From positions 496,001 to 560,000 of the forward strand of contig CANFVK010000002.1 of assembly GCA_947450475.1 (NCBI GenBank): a stretch of DNA of 64,000 nt, given 5' to 3'. The notes under the pieces were generated by a model. The model was given only the letters and a program-made list of their open reading frames with translations, did not search any database and was not told where the DNA came from. The position numbers and the translations under genes are program-made. The stretch is from Bacteriovoracaceae bacterium (GTDB lineage Bacteria > Bdellovibrionota > Bacteriovoracia > Bacteriovoracales > Bacteriovoracaceae). Of the stretch, positions 1 to 9,006 are shown piece by piece (the first letter of the stretch is position 1; every line of letters begins with the position of its first letter).

Positions 1-1092
1 CATTCCCAAGAGGGCTTTTAAGTAATCATCAATCACAAAAACATCCAAATCTTCTGCCGATTCACCAACGCCAATGTAAGCAATGGGCAATTTTAACTGT
101 TCGACAATCGACACCGCACTGCCGGCCTTAGAAGAGCCATCACATTTTGTGAAGATTAAGCCAGTTAGGCCCAATGCCTTATTAAACTCCTCTGCTTGGC
201 GGGTAGCGTTTTGGCCGGTGATTGCGTCAATTACTAAAAGAATTTGATGAGGAGCAGTTGGATCGAGTTTTTTTAAAACATTTTTACTTTTTGTAAGCTC
301 GTCCATTAAGTTTTCTTTAGTGTGTAAGCGACCTGCGGTGTCGAGAATACAGTAATCAGCTTTTTGGTTTAGAGCAGCTTGAAGCGAGTCATAACCTACT
401 CCAGATGGATTACTCCCTTCTTTGGCACGAATCATAGTCGCACCAGCTCGGTCACACCAAACCTGTAATTGATCGACGGCCGCGGCCCTAAAAGTGTCGC
501 AGGCCCCAACTACTACTGAGGCTCCCTGAGATCGAAGTTTCGTTGCAAGTTTGCCAATTGTGGTGGTTTTCCCAGCTCCATTGACACCAACCACCATAAT
601 GACTTTTGTACCTTGAGCTTGGCCGGGAATAAATTGATAGAGGGAATGATCGATTAGAGACTGAATCGGAACCATTTTATTTTTTAAATAATCAAAAAGA
701 AAATGCTTGAAACTATCCTCAGTGAAAGCCGAACTCTTGGCTTGCTGATGGACTTCGGTCATTAATGCCGCAACAGTAGCAGTTCCAATGTCAGCTCCAT
801 AAAGAAGCTCTTCGAGAGTTTCAATTTTATCGTCATCAAGCCCACCAGAAAAAAGTGATGTAAGCTTACCCCATACTTCTTGGCGCGATCTTGAAAGCCC
901 ACTTTTTAAGCGTTCGCTAAAAGGAAGAGTAAGTTTTTCTACTTTCTTTTCAGCGACTGGCGCCACTGCCTCCAATGGCGATGATGGTGCGACTTTAGAG
1001 ACTTGAGGCCCTTGAGGCTTTCTTTTTTTATTGAGATAAAAGATAACCAAGGCTAAGGCCAGCAAGGCGAGAGCAATATAAATGAATTCCAT
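1..1092 (-). CDS. ftsY: Signal recognition particle receptor FtsY (3' end cut by window)
   Basis: FtsY is the SRP receptor GTPase that docks ribosome-SRP complexes at the inner membrane for co-translational insertion. Translating leftward from the ATG at 1092 gives 364 residues: an N-terminal membrane segment (MEFIYIALALLALALVIFYL) followed by a lysine stretch, a charged linker, the four-helix N domain, then the GTPase with GVNGAGKTTT (G1), DTFRAAAVDQL, DTAGR (G3) and TKCDG (G4). The reading frame is still open at base 1, at ...IDDYLKALLGM, so only a few C-terminal residues are probably missing. The N-terminal membrane anchor replaces the long acidic A domain of E. coli FtsY. It is transcribed divergently from the EpmA-like gene. 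Assignment is firm. Confidence 0.95.
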   Translation of the reverse strand, partial: MEFIYIALALLALALVIFYLNKKRKPQGPQVSKVAPSSPLEAVAPVAEKKVEKLTLPFSERLKSGLSRSRQEVWGKLTSLFSGGLDDDKIETLEELLYGADIGTATVAALMTEVHQQAKSSAFTEDSFKHFLFDYLKNKMVPIQSLIDHSLYQFIPGQAQGTKVIMVVGVNGAGKTTTIGKLATKLRSQGASVVVGACDTFRAAAVDQLQVWCDRAGATMIRAKEGSNPSGVGYDSLQAALNQKADYCILDTAGRLHTKENLMDELTKSKNVLKKLDPTAPHQILLVIDAITGQNATRQAEEFNKALGLTGLIFTKCDGSSKAGSAVSIVEQLKLPIAYIGVGESAEDLDVFVIDDYLKALLGM

Positions 1093-1168
1093 GAATTTCC
1101 TTTGTAGCTAAAAGTTTCAATCGAGCTGGAAAGAAGATAAGTCATAAAATGGACTTTTTCAACTTGCG

Positions 1169-2191
1169 ATGAGCCCTGTTATTGAGATAAAGTTCGGCTC
1201 AATGCAAGCGACAACTTATAATCAAAAACTAAAATTAAAAGCTCAATTTGATTTGCTTTGGGCCATTCGTACTTTTTTCAATAGCCGCCATTTCCTCGAT
1301 GTTCTAACCCCACCTTTAGTGGAAAACCCTGGAATGGAAACTCACATCCATCCTTTTCAAATTGGCAGCGCTCTCAAAACGACATTTACCCCTTGGTATC
1401 TACATACTTCCCCTGAATTTCATATGAAGCAATTACTATCATTAGGTTTCAAGGATATTTTTACCTTGAGTTATGCTTTTAGAGACGAACCAGAAGCCCC
1501 TCATCACCGTCCACAATTTATTATGCTTGAGTGGTATAGAATCCATCAGCGATACGAGCAATTAATGAAGGACTGCGAAGAGCTTTTTAGCTACAGCCTG
1601 CAATTTTTAGAAGATAAAAATAATGAAATCAATACCAATTTAAAAAATTGTGTTTTTGAACGAGCGACGATTCAAAATATTTTTGAGGAATATGCCCAAA
1701 TTGATATTTTAAATTTTTTAGAAAAAAAAGATTTGAAACAATTAATTGAAAAAGATTTTAAGGATGTTCCATTGCCTGTCATGGGGGAAGATCTGGCTTG
1801 GGATGATTACTATTTCCTTCTTTTTCTCAATAAAATAGAGCCTCACCTGGCCCATCATCCATTTCTGTTGCTTTATGAGTTTCCCTATCACTTAAGTGCA
1901 TTATCAACTTTAAAAAAAGAGGATCCGCGAGTTTGTGAGCGCTTTGAAATTTATGCCAATGGTATTGAATTATGCAATTGCTTTAATGAGTTAACTGATC
2001 TGGATCAGCAAAAAAAGAGATTTAACCAACAAGCCATTGATAAAAAAATTCTTTATGGCTATGAACTCCCCCCTCCTGAAGTGCTTTATCAGTCATTGGC
2101 AAGAAAGATTCCTGAATGCTCAGGTATCGCTTTGGGTGTTGAGCGATTTTTAAAAGTTCTTACAGGTATAGAAAATCCATTCTGGCGATAG
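1169..2191 (+). CDS. epmA: EpmA/GenX-like elongation factor P lysine ligase (class II LysRS paralogue)
   Basis: EpmA-type enzymes attach (R)-beta-lysine to a lysine of elongation factor P, relieving stalling at polyproline. The 340-residue protein is a stand-alone class II lysyl-tRNA synthetase catalytic core without the anticodon-binding domain, the usual length of EpmA (about 325). Visible motifs are the motif 2 region YLHTSPEFHMKQLL with AFRDEPEAPHHRPQFIMLEW, the adenylate/lysine-site segment GIELCNCFNELTD, and motif 3 GIALGVERFLKVL. No good ribosome site precedes the ATG at 1169; the in-frame ATG at 1202 gives an N-terminus more like E. coli EpmA and is an alternative. Neither efp nor epmB lies in the window, so the exact substrate is inferred from family. 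Confidence 0.85.
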   Translation: MSPVIEIKFGSMQATTYNQKLKLKAQFDLLWAIRTFFNSRHFLDVLTPPLVENPGMETHIHPFQIGSALKTTFTPWYLHTSPEFHMKQLLSLGFKDIFTLSYAFRDEPEAPHHRPQFIMLEWYRIHQRYEQLMKDCEELFSYSLQFLEDKNNEINTNLKNCVFERATIQNIFEEYAQIDILNFLEKKDLKQLIEKDFKDVPLPVMGEDLAWDDYYFLLFLNKIEPHLAHHPFLLLYEFPYHLSALSTLKKEDPRVCERFEIYANGIELCNCFNELTDLDQQKKRFNQQAIDKKILYGYELPPPEVLYQSLARKIPECSGIALGVERFLKVLTGIENPFWR

Positions 2192-2193
2192 AT

Positions 2194-3006
2194 TTACATC
2201 ATCGAATTAAATGCCGAGTGAATTTTTATGAGAGTCTCAGACTTTATATGCTGAACTGGAACTTTTGCCGCCCAAGATTTGTGATCAAACGATGAAGTGT
2301 TTTTTCTCAACTTACCACTCCAGACTTGCGGAAATTTGGAAGCAAGATCTCCGGACATGACAGCGTACCATTTTTCTAAATCTTCCCGATTATCGCCATA
2401 ACCATCGATGATATCGAGTGCTTTATCGGCCACTAATCTTTTCAAAACAAATGCATTCATCCCTTTGAAATTTTCTTTAGCAACTTTTTTCCCAACATAT
2501 TTTCCATAAAAATAAACGGCAAAATCAGCAGCATTACCTTTGACCGGCTTGTCATAATTTTCCATGCCACCGTAAACCGAATCGAGGACTAAAGAATGAT
2601 AGACACCTTCTCGCGATCCGCCTTGCGAGAGCACGTTCATCAATTTTCCAACTTCATCATCATTGGGTTTTGTCTGGCGTGTAGCCTCAAAGATTTCTCT
2701 AATATAAGCGTAATAAAACTTTTGCTCGATTTCTGGCTTTAAAACAATCTTTTCAGCTTTTTTATCAAAGACTGCCGTTGAACGAGCGTCATCCATCAAT
2801 TTAGGCAAGGCCGGCAGGGCTATACTTGAACCAGGAGTTGGAGCAGTGGTCGCTTCACCAATGAGTTTCAAAGTCCATTTTTCACCTAAGAGACTCAGCA
2901 ATGTCGGTCGCATTTTTTCCATAATTGAAAGTGAGCGAGTCGAAGATTCTTGAGCATTCAACATATGCAAAGATAAAGCGAGCACAAAAATTAGTGATAG
3001 TCTCAA
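2194..3006 (-). CDS. Secreted protein of unknown function
   Basis: I do not recognise a specific function. The 270-residue product begins with a cleavable signal peptide (MRLSLIFVLALSLHMLNAQ, likely cleavage after NA), so it is predicted periplasmic or outer-surface. The middle part, YAYIREIFEATRQTKPNDDE followed by VGKLMNVLSQGGSREGVYHS, resembles the helical DUF4214-like repeat in secreted proteins, but this is a weak pattern match. Translation starts at a TTG (3004-3006) placed 6 bases after GGAG in AAGGAGTGTAAT; no ATG fits. It ends 2 bases from the convergent EpmA-like gene, so no separate terminator exists there. Confidence 0.7.
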   Translation of the reverse strand: MRLSLIFVLALSLHMLNAQESSTRSLSIMEKMRPTLLSLLGEKWTLKLIGEATTAPTPGSSIALPALPKLMDDARSTAVFDKKAEKIVLKPEIEQKFYYAYIREIFEATRQTKPNDDEVGKLMNVLSQGGSREGVYHSLVLDSVYGGMENYDKPVKGNAADFAVYFYGKYVGKKVAKENFKGMNAFVLKRLVADKALDIIDGYGDNREDLEKWYAVMSGDLASKFPQVWSGKLRKNTSSFDHKSWAAKVPVQHIKSETLIKIHSAFNSMM

Positions 3007-3073
3007 ATTACACTCCTTAAACTTTAATCACTCTAGTTTAATAATGAAGTTGAATTAAGAGAAGACGGAAAAT

Positions 3074-3268
3074 TTATTTTAATGATTGATTGAATTTTTG
3101 CATCTGCGCTTGAAGTTGATGAATTTTCTCAACAGATAAAGGTAATAGTCGATCAACTAATTCAGGATTAGTCTTCCACTCCTCTTTAATGATTTCTAAA
3201 GAAGACAAAAGGGCCGAAAGTGAGGAATTGATATCATGACAAAGATCATCGCTACTAATATTTTTCAT
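3074..3268 (-). CDS. 64-residue DHp-like (histidine kinase dimerisation) protein
   Basis: The product is only 64 residues but carries a sequence like the H-box of histidine kinases: LCHDINSSLSALLSSLEII, with His11 in the phospho-acceptor position followed by Asp. The rest is predicted as a second helix, together making one DHp hairpin. There is no sensor region and no ATP-binding (N, G1, F) domain. Its ATG overlaps the stop of the upstream NtrC-type regulator (TAATG at 3266-3270), so the two are translationally coupled, which makes a partner role likely. It could be a phosphotransfer or dimerisation module, or a remnant of a longer kinase. The gene is well supported; the biochemical role is inference. 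Confidence 0.65.
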   Translation of the reverse strand: MKNISSDDLCHDINSSLSALLSSLEIIKEEWKTNPELVDRLLPLSVEKIHQLQAQMQKFNQSLK

Positions 3269-4617
3269 TAAAGCCGCTCAAATTTTTTGGCATTTTCTAA
3301 AATGCGGTAAAAAGAATTATTGGATATTTTTAAATCAGTTAGGGTTTTTCTGACTTTATTATTATTTTTTTTCAGTACATTATTAACGATATCTACTTCC
3401 ATTTTTTCAATATAGTTTTTAAGTCCCAGATCTGCAATCTCATCATTAGGCAAAACTGAACTTTCAGTCTTGGCCGATTTTGTTGATTTTTGAAGAAGTC
3501 TCTGTAGATCCAAAGCTGAAACTATTCCAAAATCTTTTGTTTGCAAAACTTCTATCACTCGTTGCAATTCTCTTACATTGCCAGGCCACTGATAAGACAT
3601 TAAAAGTTCCTTTGCATCAGAATCAAATGCGATTCGACGTTCGCCCAATTTCATAAAATGAGCAATCAATAAAGAAAGATCACTTCGTCTTTCTCGCAGA
3701 GGTTTTAAATGAAGGTTAAATCCTTCGATCCTAAAAAATAAGTCTGATCTAAACTCACCATCGGTCATTTTTTGAGATAAGTCTTCACAGGTAGCGCTTA
3801 TTAAACGAAAATTTGAATGGACAACAACTTCAGCCCCAAGCGGATAAAAGCACTTTTCTTCTATCGCTTTTAATAATTTTTTTTGAACTGCTAAGGGCAT
3901 GCAGGCAATTTCATCGAGAAACAAAATTCCCTCATGGGCCAACTCCAGCAGTCCTTTTTTCTTTTTATGGGCTCCAGTAAAAGCTCCTTTTTCATGACCA
4001 AAAAGTTCTGCTTCAATTAAGCTTTCTGAAAACTCCGCACAATTTAAGTGGACAAAAGGACCTTGAGAAAAAGGTTGGGATAACTGATGAATAAATTTTG
4101 CCAGATAGGTTTTACCGGTTCCACTTTCGCCAGTAATCAAAATCGGACGCTGACTTAGCATGGCCTGATGAACTGATGCTAGCTCTGCTTCCATTGAGGA
4201 GTCATTGGTTAGAAAAGCTAACTTGAGCTTTTGCAGGGATTGATCTCGGTTGAGATGGGCCTCAAATTTTGCCAACACTCGCTCTAATCCCGTTTGGGTG
4301 AAAGGTTTATTCAAAAAATCATTGGCGCCTAATTGATAGGCTTTTTCTACGACACTTTCTTCCTCGCGTCCGCTTAAAATAACGATGTAGATGCCCAATG
4401 CTTTCAATGAGCTAAGAATCTCAAGACCTGCCAAGTGATGTTCCAGGTCTAAATCGACAAACGCCAAGTCAAAGCGATGGACTTCTAAGGCTGCTATGGC
4501 CTCGCTCTTGCTGCTGGCTTCATTCACCCACCCATAACACTCCAGTCTGGCCTTAAGGCTTAAGCGCGAGAGCAAATCGTCTTCTACGACCAATAGATTG
4601 AGGAGGATTTTCTTCAT
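3268..4617 (-). CDS. Sigma-54-dependent NtrC-family response regulator
   Basis: A 449-residue three-domain activator. The receiver domain (about 1-120) has the acidic pair EDD at 12-14, phospho-acceptor Asp55 in AFVDLDLE, a Ser in ILSGRE and the conserved Lys in NKPF. The central AAA+ domain has Walker A GESGTGKT, the sigma-54 contact loop GAFTGA, Walker B ILFLDEI and the arginine-finger region FRSDLFFRI. The C-terminal Fis-type helix-turn-helix ([20 protein letters not shown]) binds DNA. Such proteins hydrolyse ATP to open sigma-54 promoters. It is transcribed before, and overlaps by one base, the 64-residue DHp-like gene. Target genes cannot be read from the window. Confidence 0.93.
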   Translation of the reverse strand: MKKILLNLLVVEDDLLSRLSLKARLECYGWVNEASSKSEAIAALEVHRFDLAFVDLDLEHHLAGLEILSSLKALGIYIVILSGREEESVVEKAYQLGANDFLNKPFTQTGLERVLAKFEAHLNRDQSLQKLKLAFLTNDSSMEAELASVHQAMLSQRPILITGESGTGKTYLAKFIHQLSQPFSQGPFVHLNCAEFSESLIEAELFGHEKGAFTGAHKKKKGLLELAHEGILFLDEIACMPLAVQKKLLKAIEEKCFYPLGAEVVVHSNFRLISATCEDLSQKMTDGEFRSDLFFRIEGFNLHLKPLRERRSDLSLLIAHFMKLGERRIAFDSDAKELLMSYQWPGNVRELQRVIEVLQTKDFGIVSALDLQRLLQKSTKSAKTESSVLPNDEIADLGLKNYIEKMEVDIVNNVLKKNNNKVRKTLTDLKISNNSFYRILENAKKFERL

Positions 4618-4807
4618 TTGGCCATCTTAATAGAAGTGACCCAAAGGTTTCAACCCACTTAGGCCGAACCTATAATAATTACTAGCGTGCCTCAAAATAG
4701 TGACATTTTAAAAACCGAGCTAATTACTCAAAATAAAATAACATTCCGAAATTATTTTGTTTTCTTCCTTTGCTAAATATTTCCTAAATTTTAACGATAA
4801 TAGAAGT

Positions 4808-7800
4808 ATGAAAAAGATAAATTTAACACTTTTAACCCCTTTGATATTAACCCTTTTACTACAAGGTTGTTTGCCTGATAGTTTAACGAAATGGAAGAAA
4901 GACCCTCCACAAAAGCCGGTTTCTTCTGATGTGGTTGCACCTGTAGTGGATGAATCGGGAACTGTATTGCCTTTTACTCACCCTACTTACGCCGTGTACG
5001 GAACTAATAATCAAAGTTTTAGCGCAACTAATAATTTAACCATCGGGACTGCTGACACCAGAGTAAAATTTCTGATCGATGGTACTTTGAATGATTCAAC
5101 TCTTGTTTCAAAATTTTTAGTCGGATGCTCGCTCGTGCAATCGGGAAATATTACTCCTGTTAAATTGCCAGCAGGATTAAAAATTGATGCCAATGACTGT
5201 ACTATTTTAGGAAAGCCAACTGCGAACACTTCGGTGACGACTCCCTTTTGTTCAGATTCCCAGTATTCGACTCAAACCGCCTGTGAATCTGCTCCACTAT
5301 GGAACTCTTCGACTAACGCTTGTACGGCGATTGATTATTTTTATACTAATCCAAGCACTGGCGAGAAAAACTGCAAGGAAGGATATAACAAGTGGTATGC
5401 CAAAGGAGACGCCATCCCTTACAGAATAAAATTAAGATACAAAAATAGCGCCGGTAGTATTTATGAAATTTTTGCCACGGCTACCATTGGAGTATACTCC
5501 AAACTCAATAAGTTCAATTATACTCAATCTGAAAAATTGCTCCTTAGCGTAACTGCTGGTGCAACTACGACGCTAAAAAATATTGTTCCAGTCAGAACCG
5601 TACTTGGCTCTGCTGACTATGTAGCAGCTAATAAAATTACGGCGACAAACGGCAACCAAGGGATAGCCAATTTTATCTACCCATCTCAAGGCCTCATTGG
5701 GATAAAGCGAGTTCTAAAGATGACACTGCTTGACTCGACGGGGTTTGATAAGGGCGAATTTGTAAAAACAGGCGCGACAAAATTGGGTCGTATTGTCGAT
5801 ATCGATACTAAAAATACCAATATCATCTATCTAGAAAACGCTTCAGATGATGAACGTTATTTCAGTGCCAATGATATGATCACCAATAGTAAAGTAGGAC
5901 TTGCTTTAAAGACGACTAAAATTCTTAGTATTGATGATAAACGTTTATTTAGCACCGAAGAAACACTCGATCTCGATAACGACGAACAATATTTTTCTTC
6001 AAAAATGACTTTAAAGAGCCTTCCTTCTAGTTCTTATATGGTTGGAAAAATCATCAAACCGTTAAGTCCTATTTTTGACGTTGAAGACGATCCAAGTATT
6101 GCGTTTACCATTTCTCCCAAACTTCCAGATGGCTTGACCTTCAATGAAGACACTGGTGCTATCAGTGGTTATTTTAAAAAATCATTTGCATCAACTAGTT
6201 TTACTGTAACGGCTAAAAACCCCTTAGGGAGTGTTAGTTCAACTGTTAAACTACTCGCTTCAGACGCCCCGGCCGATTTAACTTATACAACCAAACAAAT
6301 TATTACTGTAAGCAATACTGCATTCTTTACGGTGGGTGAGACTCTTCGCCAATCGGCGACGAGTACCGGAAGTGGGCCTGTAACGACCACCGCAACTGCC
6401 ACGATCTTAAAAATTATAAATGGCTATCAAATGGCGATTGAAACATTTGGTGGTAAATTTTCAGCTGGTGCGAGCCTAGATAGTGGTGCTACTTACTTAA
6501 GTGAAAAAGCCTTTATTATACCGGACAATTCATGCGTTAATACCGATTACAACACTTCAAAAGAAGTTTGCGAAAAAGCTGGATATGTTTGGTCTACCGG
6601 TGAAGTTTTCTACTCTTTAGCTTTAAAACTTAACGGACAAATCTCTGGGGTTTGTTCAGATCCTGCCAATACCAGCAAAGCCACATGCGAAGCTGCGGTT
6701 CAAACTTGGACTCCAACCATATCAATTGGTAGTTGTAAGTCTGCACTCGATGGCACCATTGATGCTACTTTAACCACCCAATCGGTATGTGAAAATGCTC
6801 TCAAGGTTTGGTCGCCGACTCGCGTATTAAACGGCACAAATAAATTAACTTCAGCTCAAGGTGTAGTGAGCTTTATCTTAATTGATGACAATCCTACCGG
6901 AGTCAAAAAAGATGTAATTTACTTATCTCACACCACTGGTAGTGCTCTTAGTGCCTCAAGTGCTTATACTTTTAGCGTTGGGGATTCAATCTATAAAGAT
7001 GATCAAAATCAAATTGGAACATTAACGATAGCTTCGATTGACTCTAATTATTTAAAATTAACTCTTGCAGAAAATGGACCTCCCAATCTTTCTGGATCTG
7101 TAAAAAGATTTGTTAGCGGTGCAGATGTCACGGGAAAAGATGCAACTTTTACTGGCGGTAAATCTGGCGGTTACGTTTATAAAATTGCTGACGAGGCAGT
7201 TGCGGGAGATAATAGAAAAATCTTCGTTAGCGATCTAAGCTTTGCTCCTAGCAAATGCTCAAATCCAGCACTACTTTCTAAAACCAGCTGCGAAAGTGCT
7301 TCTAGCATCTGGTATGAACCTAGTTTCGCTGTCGGTGATACCATCTATCCTATTGAGAGCGTTAGTGCTGATGCTATTGCCAACAATACTGATGACCCTA
7401 CCACTATTGCCAAAGTCTCTCACGACATATTGTTAGTGGGTGAACGAGGAAAAGCACTGGCATTCAATGCGGGAAAAACCTCATCGGGCAATACCACTTA
7501 CGCAATCTCACCAGATTTACCATCGGGACTAACTCTCAATTCGACTTCCGGGACGATTACTGGGACAGCAAAAGCGGCAATGCCTAGAAAAGATTATGTT
7601 TTCACTGCCACTAATTTTGTGGGGCAGGTTTCTTATGTTTTCTCAATGGAAATAAGAGATTATTTCTCACTGACTGAAGACAGTAATGCTCAATCATTTC
7701 TTTTACATAAAGTTGGTACAACTCAAACCAACCGTTCTTGTCGAATCAATTCGGCCGACATCACCGCCAATGCAGGTAACCTTGATGTAAGATGTTATCT

Positions 7801-9001
7801 TGAAGGACAAGAGCAAGATGTTCACTATAAGACCATTAAGCTTTCAGCTTCATCAGGTCCAGGAATTTGTGAGTATATTCAATACGCTCCTTACTATTTC
7901 TGGCAATACAAACCAGGAAAAACATCACAAACCGTTTATGTGAAAGCAGGTCCAAGTACATGTACCAATCTCTACACCGATCCAGGAACAGGAGTTGCTC
8001 CGACTTATGGCTCTATGCCAACAGCTGGTCAGTGTACTTATAATTACGAAGCCAACACAGTTCCAGGGCCAAACTGCGACAACGGATCTTTTCATGTTGT
8101 GACTGTCACGGCTACGGCCGATCCTTCTCCAGCTACCACTTGTACTTATTCTACATCTGATTCAAATGTCGATTGCGGTGGAGACCAATATAAATGTATC
8201 AGTGGTCCGGTGACTGATTTGCTTACTGGCGAAAAACTCAAACTTGGTGATAGAAGTGTTATTTATCCAACTACCACTACGGCATTTTCGCAATCTTGGG
8301 AAATTGCAACTACTCCAATGAGTAAAAATGATGGCTCTAACTTACGAGTTGCTAACGGTAACTTGGCCAACAATTGTCATCCTGAAAAAGTGGCAGATGT
8401 TAATACATGGACCAAGAAAACGTTCGTGACTTCCAATCAGACTTCACCTCTTGGAAATTCCAACCCGTATTATGTTTATAACTGTCTTGATGCTGCCACA
8501 AAAATTAAGGCACGTATCCGTTTAGTTATTCGCGAATGGGATAAGGACTTTAAAGTTAGTTCAAATATCGACCAATATAATCCAGGCTCCGAGATGGACA
8601 CTCCGAACTCGCCTCAAGCTAGCACAGTTGATGAGTTCGATTATCCACTCAATACTTACGGTGATTGGGACAGCGATTACGCCGGAAAAGGAAAATGTTC
8701 AATCTCTGGTGTTACAGACGAATACAATTGCCAATTCCTCGGTGGATTATGGAAACCTCGTTATTGTGCTACTACACTTAATGGAACGACTGCCATCACT
8801 CCAACTCCAAGCCCAGACAATGCTTTTGGCTGTGCTGCCGCTGGTGGATTTTGGAAAGGTAAAGCCAATTACATTTCTGGAGTTTGTGGACAATCTGGTG
8901 TCTGTAGTGATGGCACATCTACTACAAGTACCGCTTGTACTGCTGCAGCTGGCACTTGGACCGATGGAATCGAATTTGATTATCCAGGACAAAGTTTATA
9001 G
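4808..9001 (+). CDS. Large Cys/Trp-repeat lipoprotein with Ig-like (He_PIG) domains
   Basis: About 1397 residues. I choose the ATG at 4808, not an upstream in-frame ATG at 4757, because it gives a proper lipoprotein signal (MKKINLTLLTPLILTLLLQGC) with the lipobox LLQGC. The mature protein is beta-rich and secreted. It contains cadherin/Ig-like putative domains of He_PIG type (KLPDGLTFNEDTGAISGYF, and DLPSGLTLNSTSGTITGTA) and a diverged third near the N-terminus. Eight short C-x(n)-C-x(4-6)-W units are scattered along it, and FxVGDxI modules recur (FTVGETLRQ, FSVGDSIYK, FAVGDTIYP). Function is unknown; a surface adhesin or structural lipoprotein is a reasonable guess. It stands alone downstream of a 190-base gap. 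Confidence 0.85.
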   Translation: MKKINLTLLTPLILTLLLQGCLPDSLTKWKKDPPQKPVSSDVVAPVVDESGTVLPFTHPTYAVYGTNNQSFSATNNLTIGTADTRVKFLIDGTLNDSTLVSKFLVGCSLVQSGNITPVKLPAGLKIDANDCTILGKPTANTSVTTPFCSDSQYSTQTACESAPLWNSSTNACTAIDYFYTNPSTGEKNCKEGYNKWYAKGDAIPYRIKLRYKNSAGSIYEIFATATIGVYSKLNKFNYTQSEKLLLSVTAGATTTLKNIVPVRTVLGSADYVAANKITATNGNQGIANFIYPSQGLIGIKRVLKMTLLDSTGFDKGEFVKTGATKLGRIVDIDTKNTNIIYLENASDDERYFSANDMITNSKVGLALKTTKILSIDDKRLFSTEETLDLDNDEQYFSSKMTLKSLPSSSYMVGKIIKPLSPIFDVEDDPSIAFTISPKLPDGLTFNEDTGAISGYFKKSFASTSFTVTAKNPLGSVSSTVKLLASDAPADLTYTTKQIITVSNTAFFTVGETLRQSATSTGSGPVTTTATATILKIINGYQMAIETFGGKFSAGASLDSGATYLSEKAFIIPDNSCVNTDYNTSKEVCEKAGYVWSTGEVFYSLALKLNGQISGVCSDPANTSKATCEAAVQTWTPTISIGSCKSALDGTIDATLTTQSVCENALKVWSPTRVLNGTNKLTSAQGVVSFILIDDNPTGVKKDVIYLSHTTGSALSASSAYTFSVGDSIYKDDQNQIGTLTIASIDSNYLKLTLAENGPPNLSGSVKRFVSGADVTGKDATFTGGKSGGYVYKIADEAVAGDNRKIFVSDLSFAPSKCSNPALLSKTSCESASSIWYEPSFAVGDTIYPIESVSADAIANNTDDPTTIAKVSHDILLVGERGKALAFNAGKTSSGNTTYAISPDLPSGLTLNSTSGTITGTAKAAMPRKDYVFTATNFVGQVSYVFSMEIRDYFSLTEDSNAQSFLLHKVGTTQTNRSCRINSADITANAGNLDVRCYLEGQEQDVHYKTIKLSASSGPGICEYIQYAPYYFWQYKPGKTSQTVYVKAGPSTCTNLYTDPGTGVAPTYGSMPTAGQCTYNYEANTVPGPNCDNGSFHVVTVTATADPSPATTCTYSTSDSNVDCGGDQYKCISGPVTDLLTGEKLKLGDRSVIYPTTTTAFSQSWEIATTPMSKNDGSNLRVANGNLANNCHPEKVADVNTWTKKTFVTSNQTSPLGNSNPYYVYNCLDAATKIKARIRLVIREWDKDFKVSSNIDQYNPGSEMDTPNSPQASTVDEFDYPLNTYGDWDSDYAGKGKCSISGVTDEYNCQFLGGLWKPRYCATTLNGTTAITPTPSPDNAFGCAAAGGFWKGKANYISGVCGQSGVCSDGTSTTSTACTAAAGTWTDGIEFDYPGQSL
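5249..8963 (+). repeat. Eight scattered Cys-Cys-Trp units within the large lipoprotein
   Basis: Eight copies of a short unit, C-x(8-20)-[T]-x(2-3)-C-x(4-6)-W, occur in the lipoprotein at roughly 5249, 6533, 6654, 6735, 7258, 8698, 8767 and 8903. Examples are CSDSQYSTQTACESAPLW, CSDPANTSKATCEAAVQTW, CSNPALLSKTSCESASSIW and CSDGTSTTSTACTAAAGTW. They sit between or inside otherwise ordinary beta domains. Each could form one disulphide, making a mini-domain insert. Confidence 0.75.
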
Positions 9002-9006
9002 TTAAG

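Noticed and set aside
4757..4807. Upstream in-frame ATG of the large lipoprotein
   Set aside because: Starting there would put 17 polar/aromatic residues before the lipoprotein signal; the ATG at 4808 gives a standard signal with the lipobox at the right distance.
8628..9005. 125-codon frame overlapping the end of the large lipoprotein gene
   Set aside because: It lies within a well supported coding region in another frame, has no ribosome site and its composition follows the real frame.
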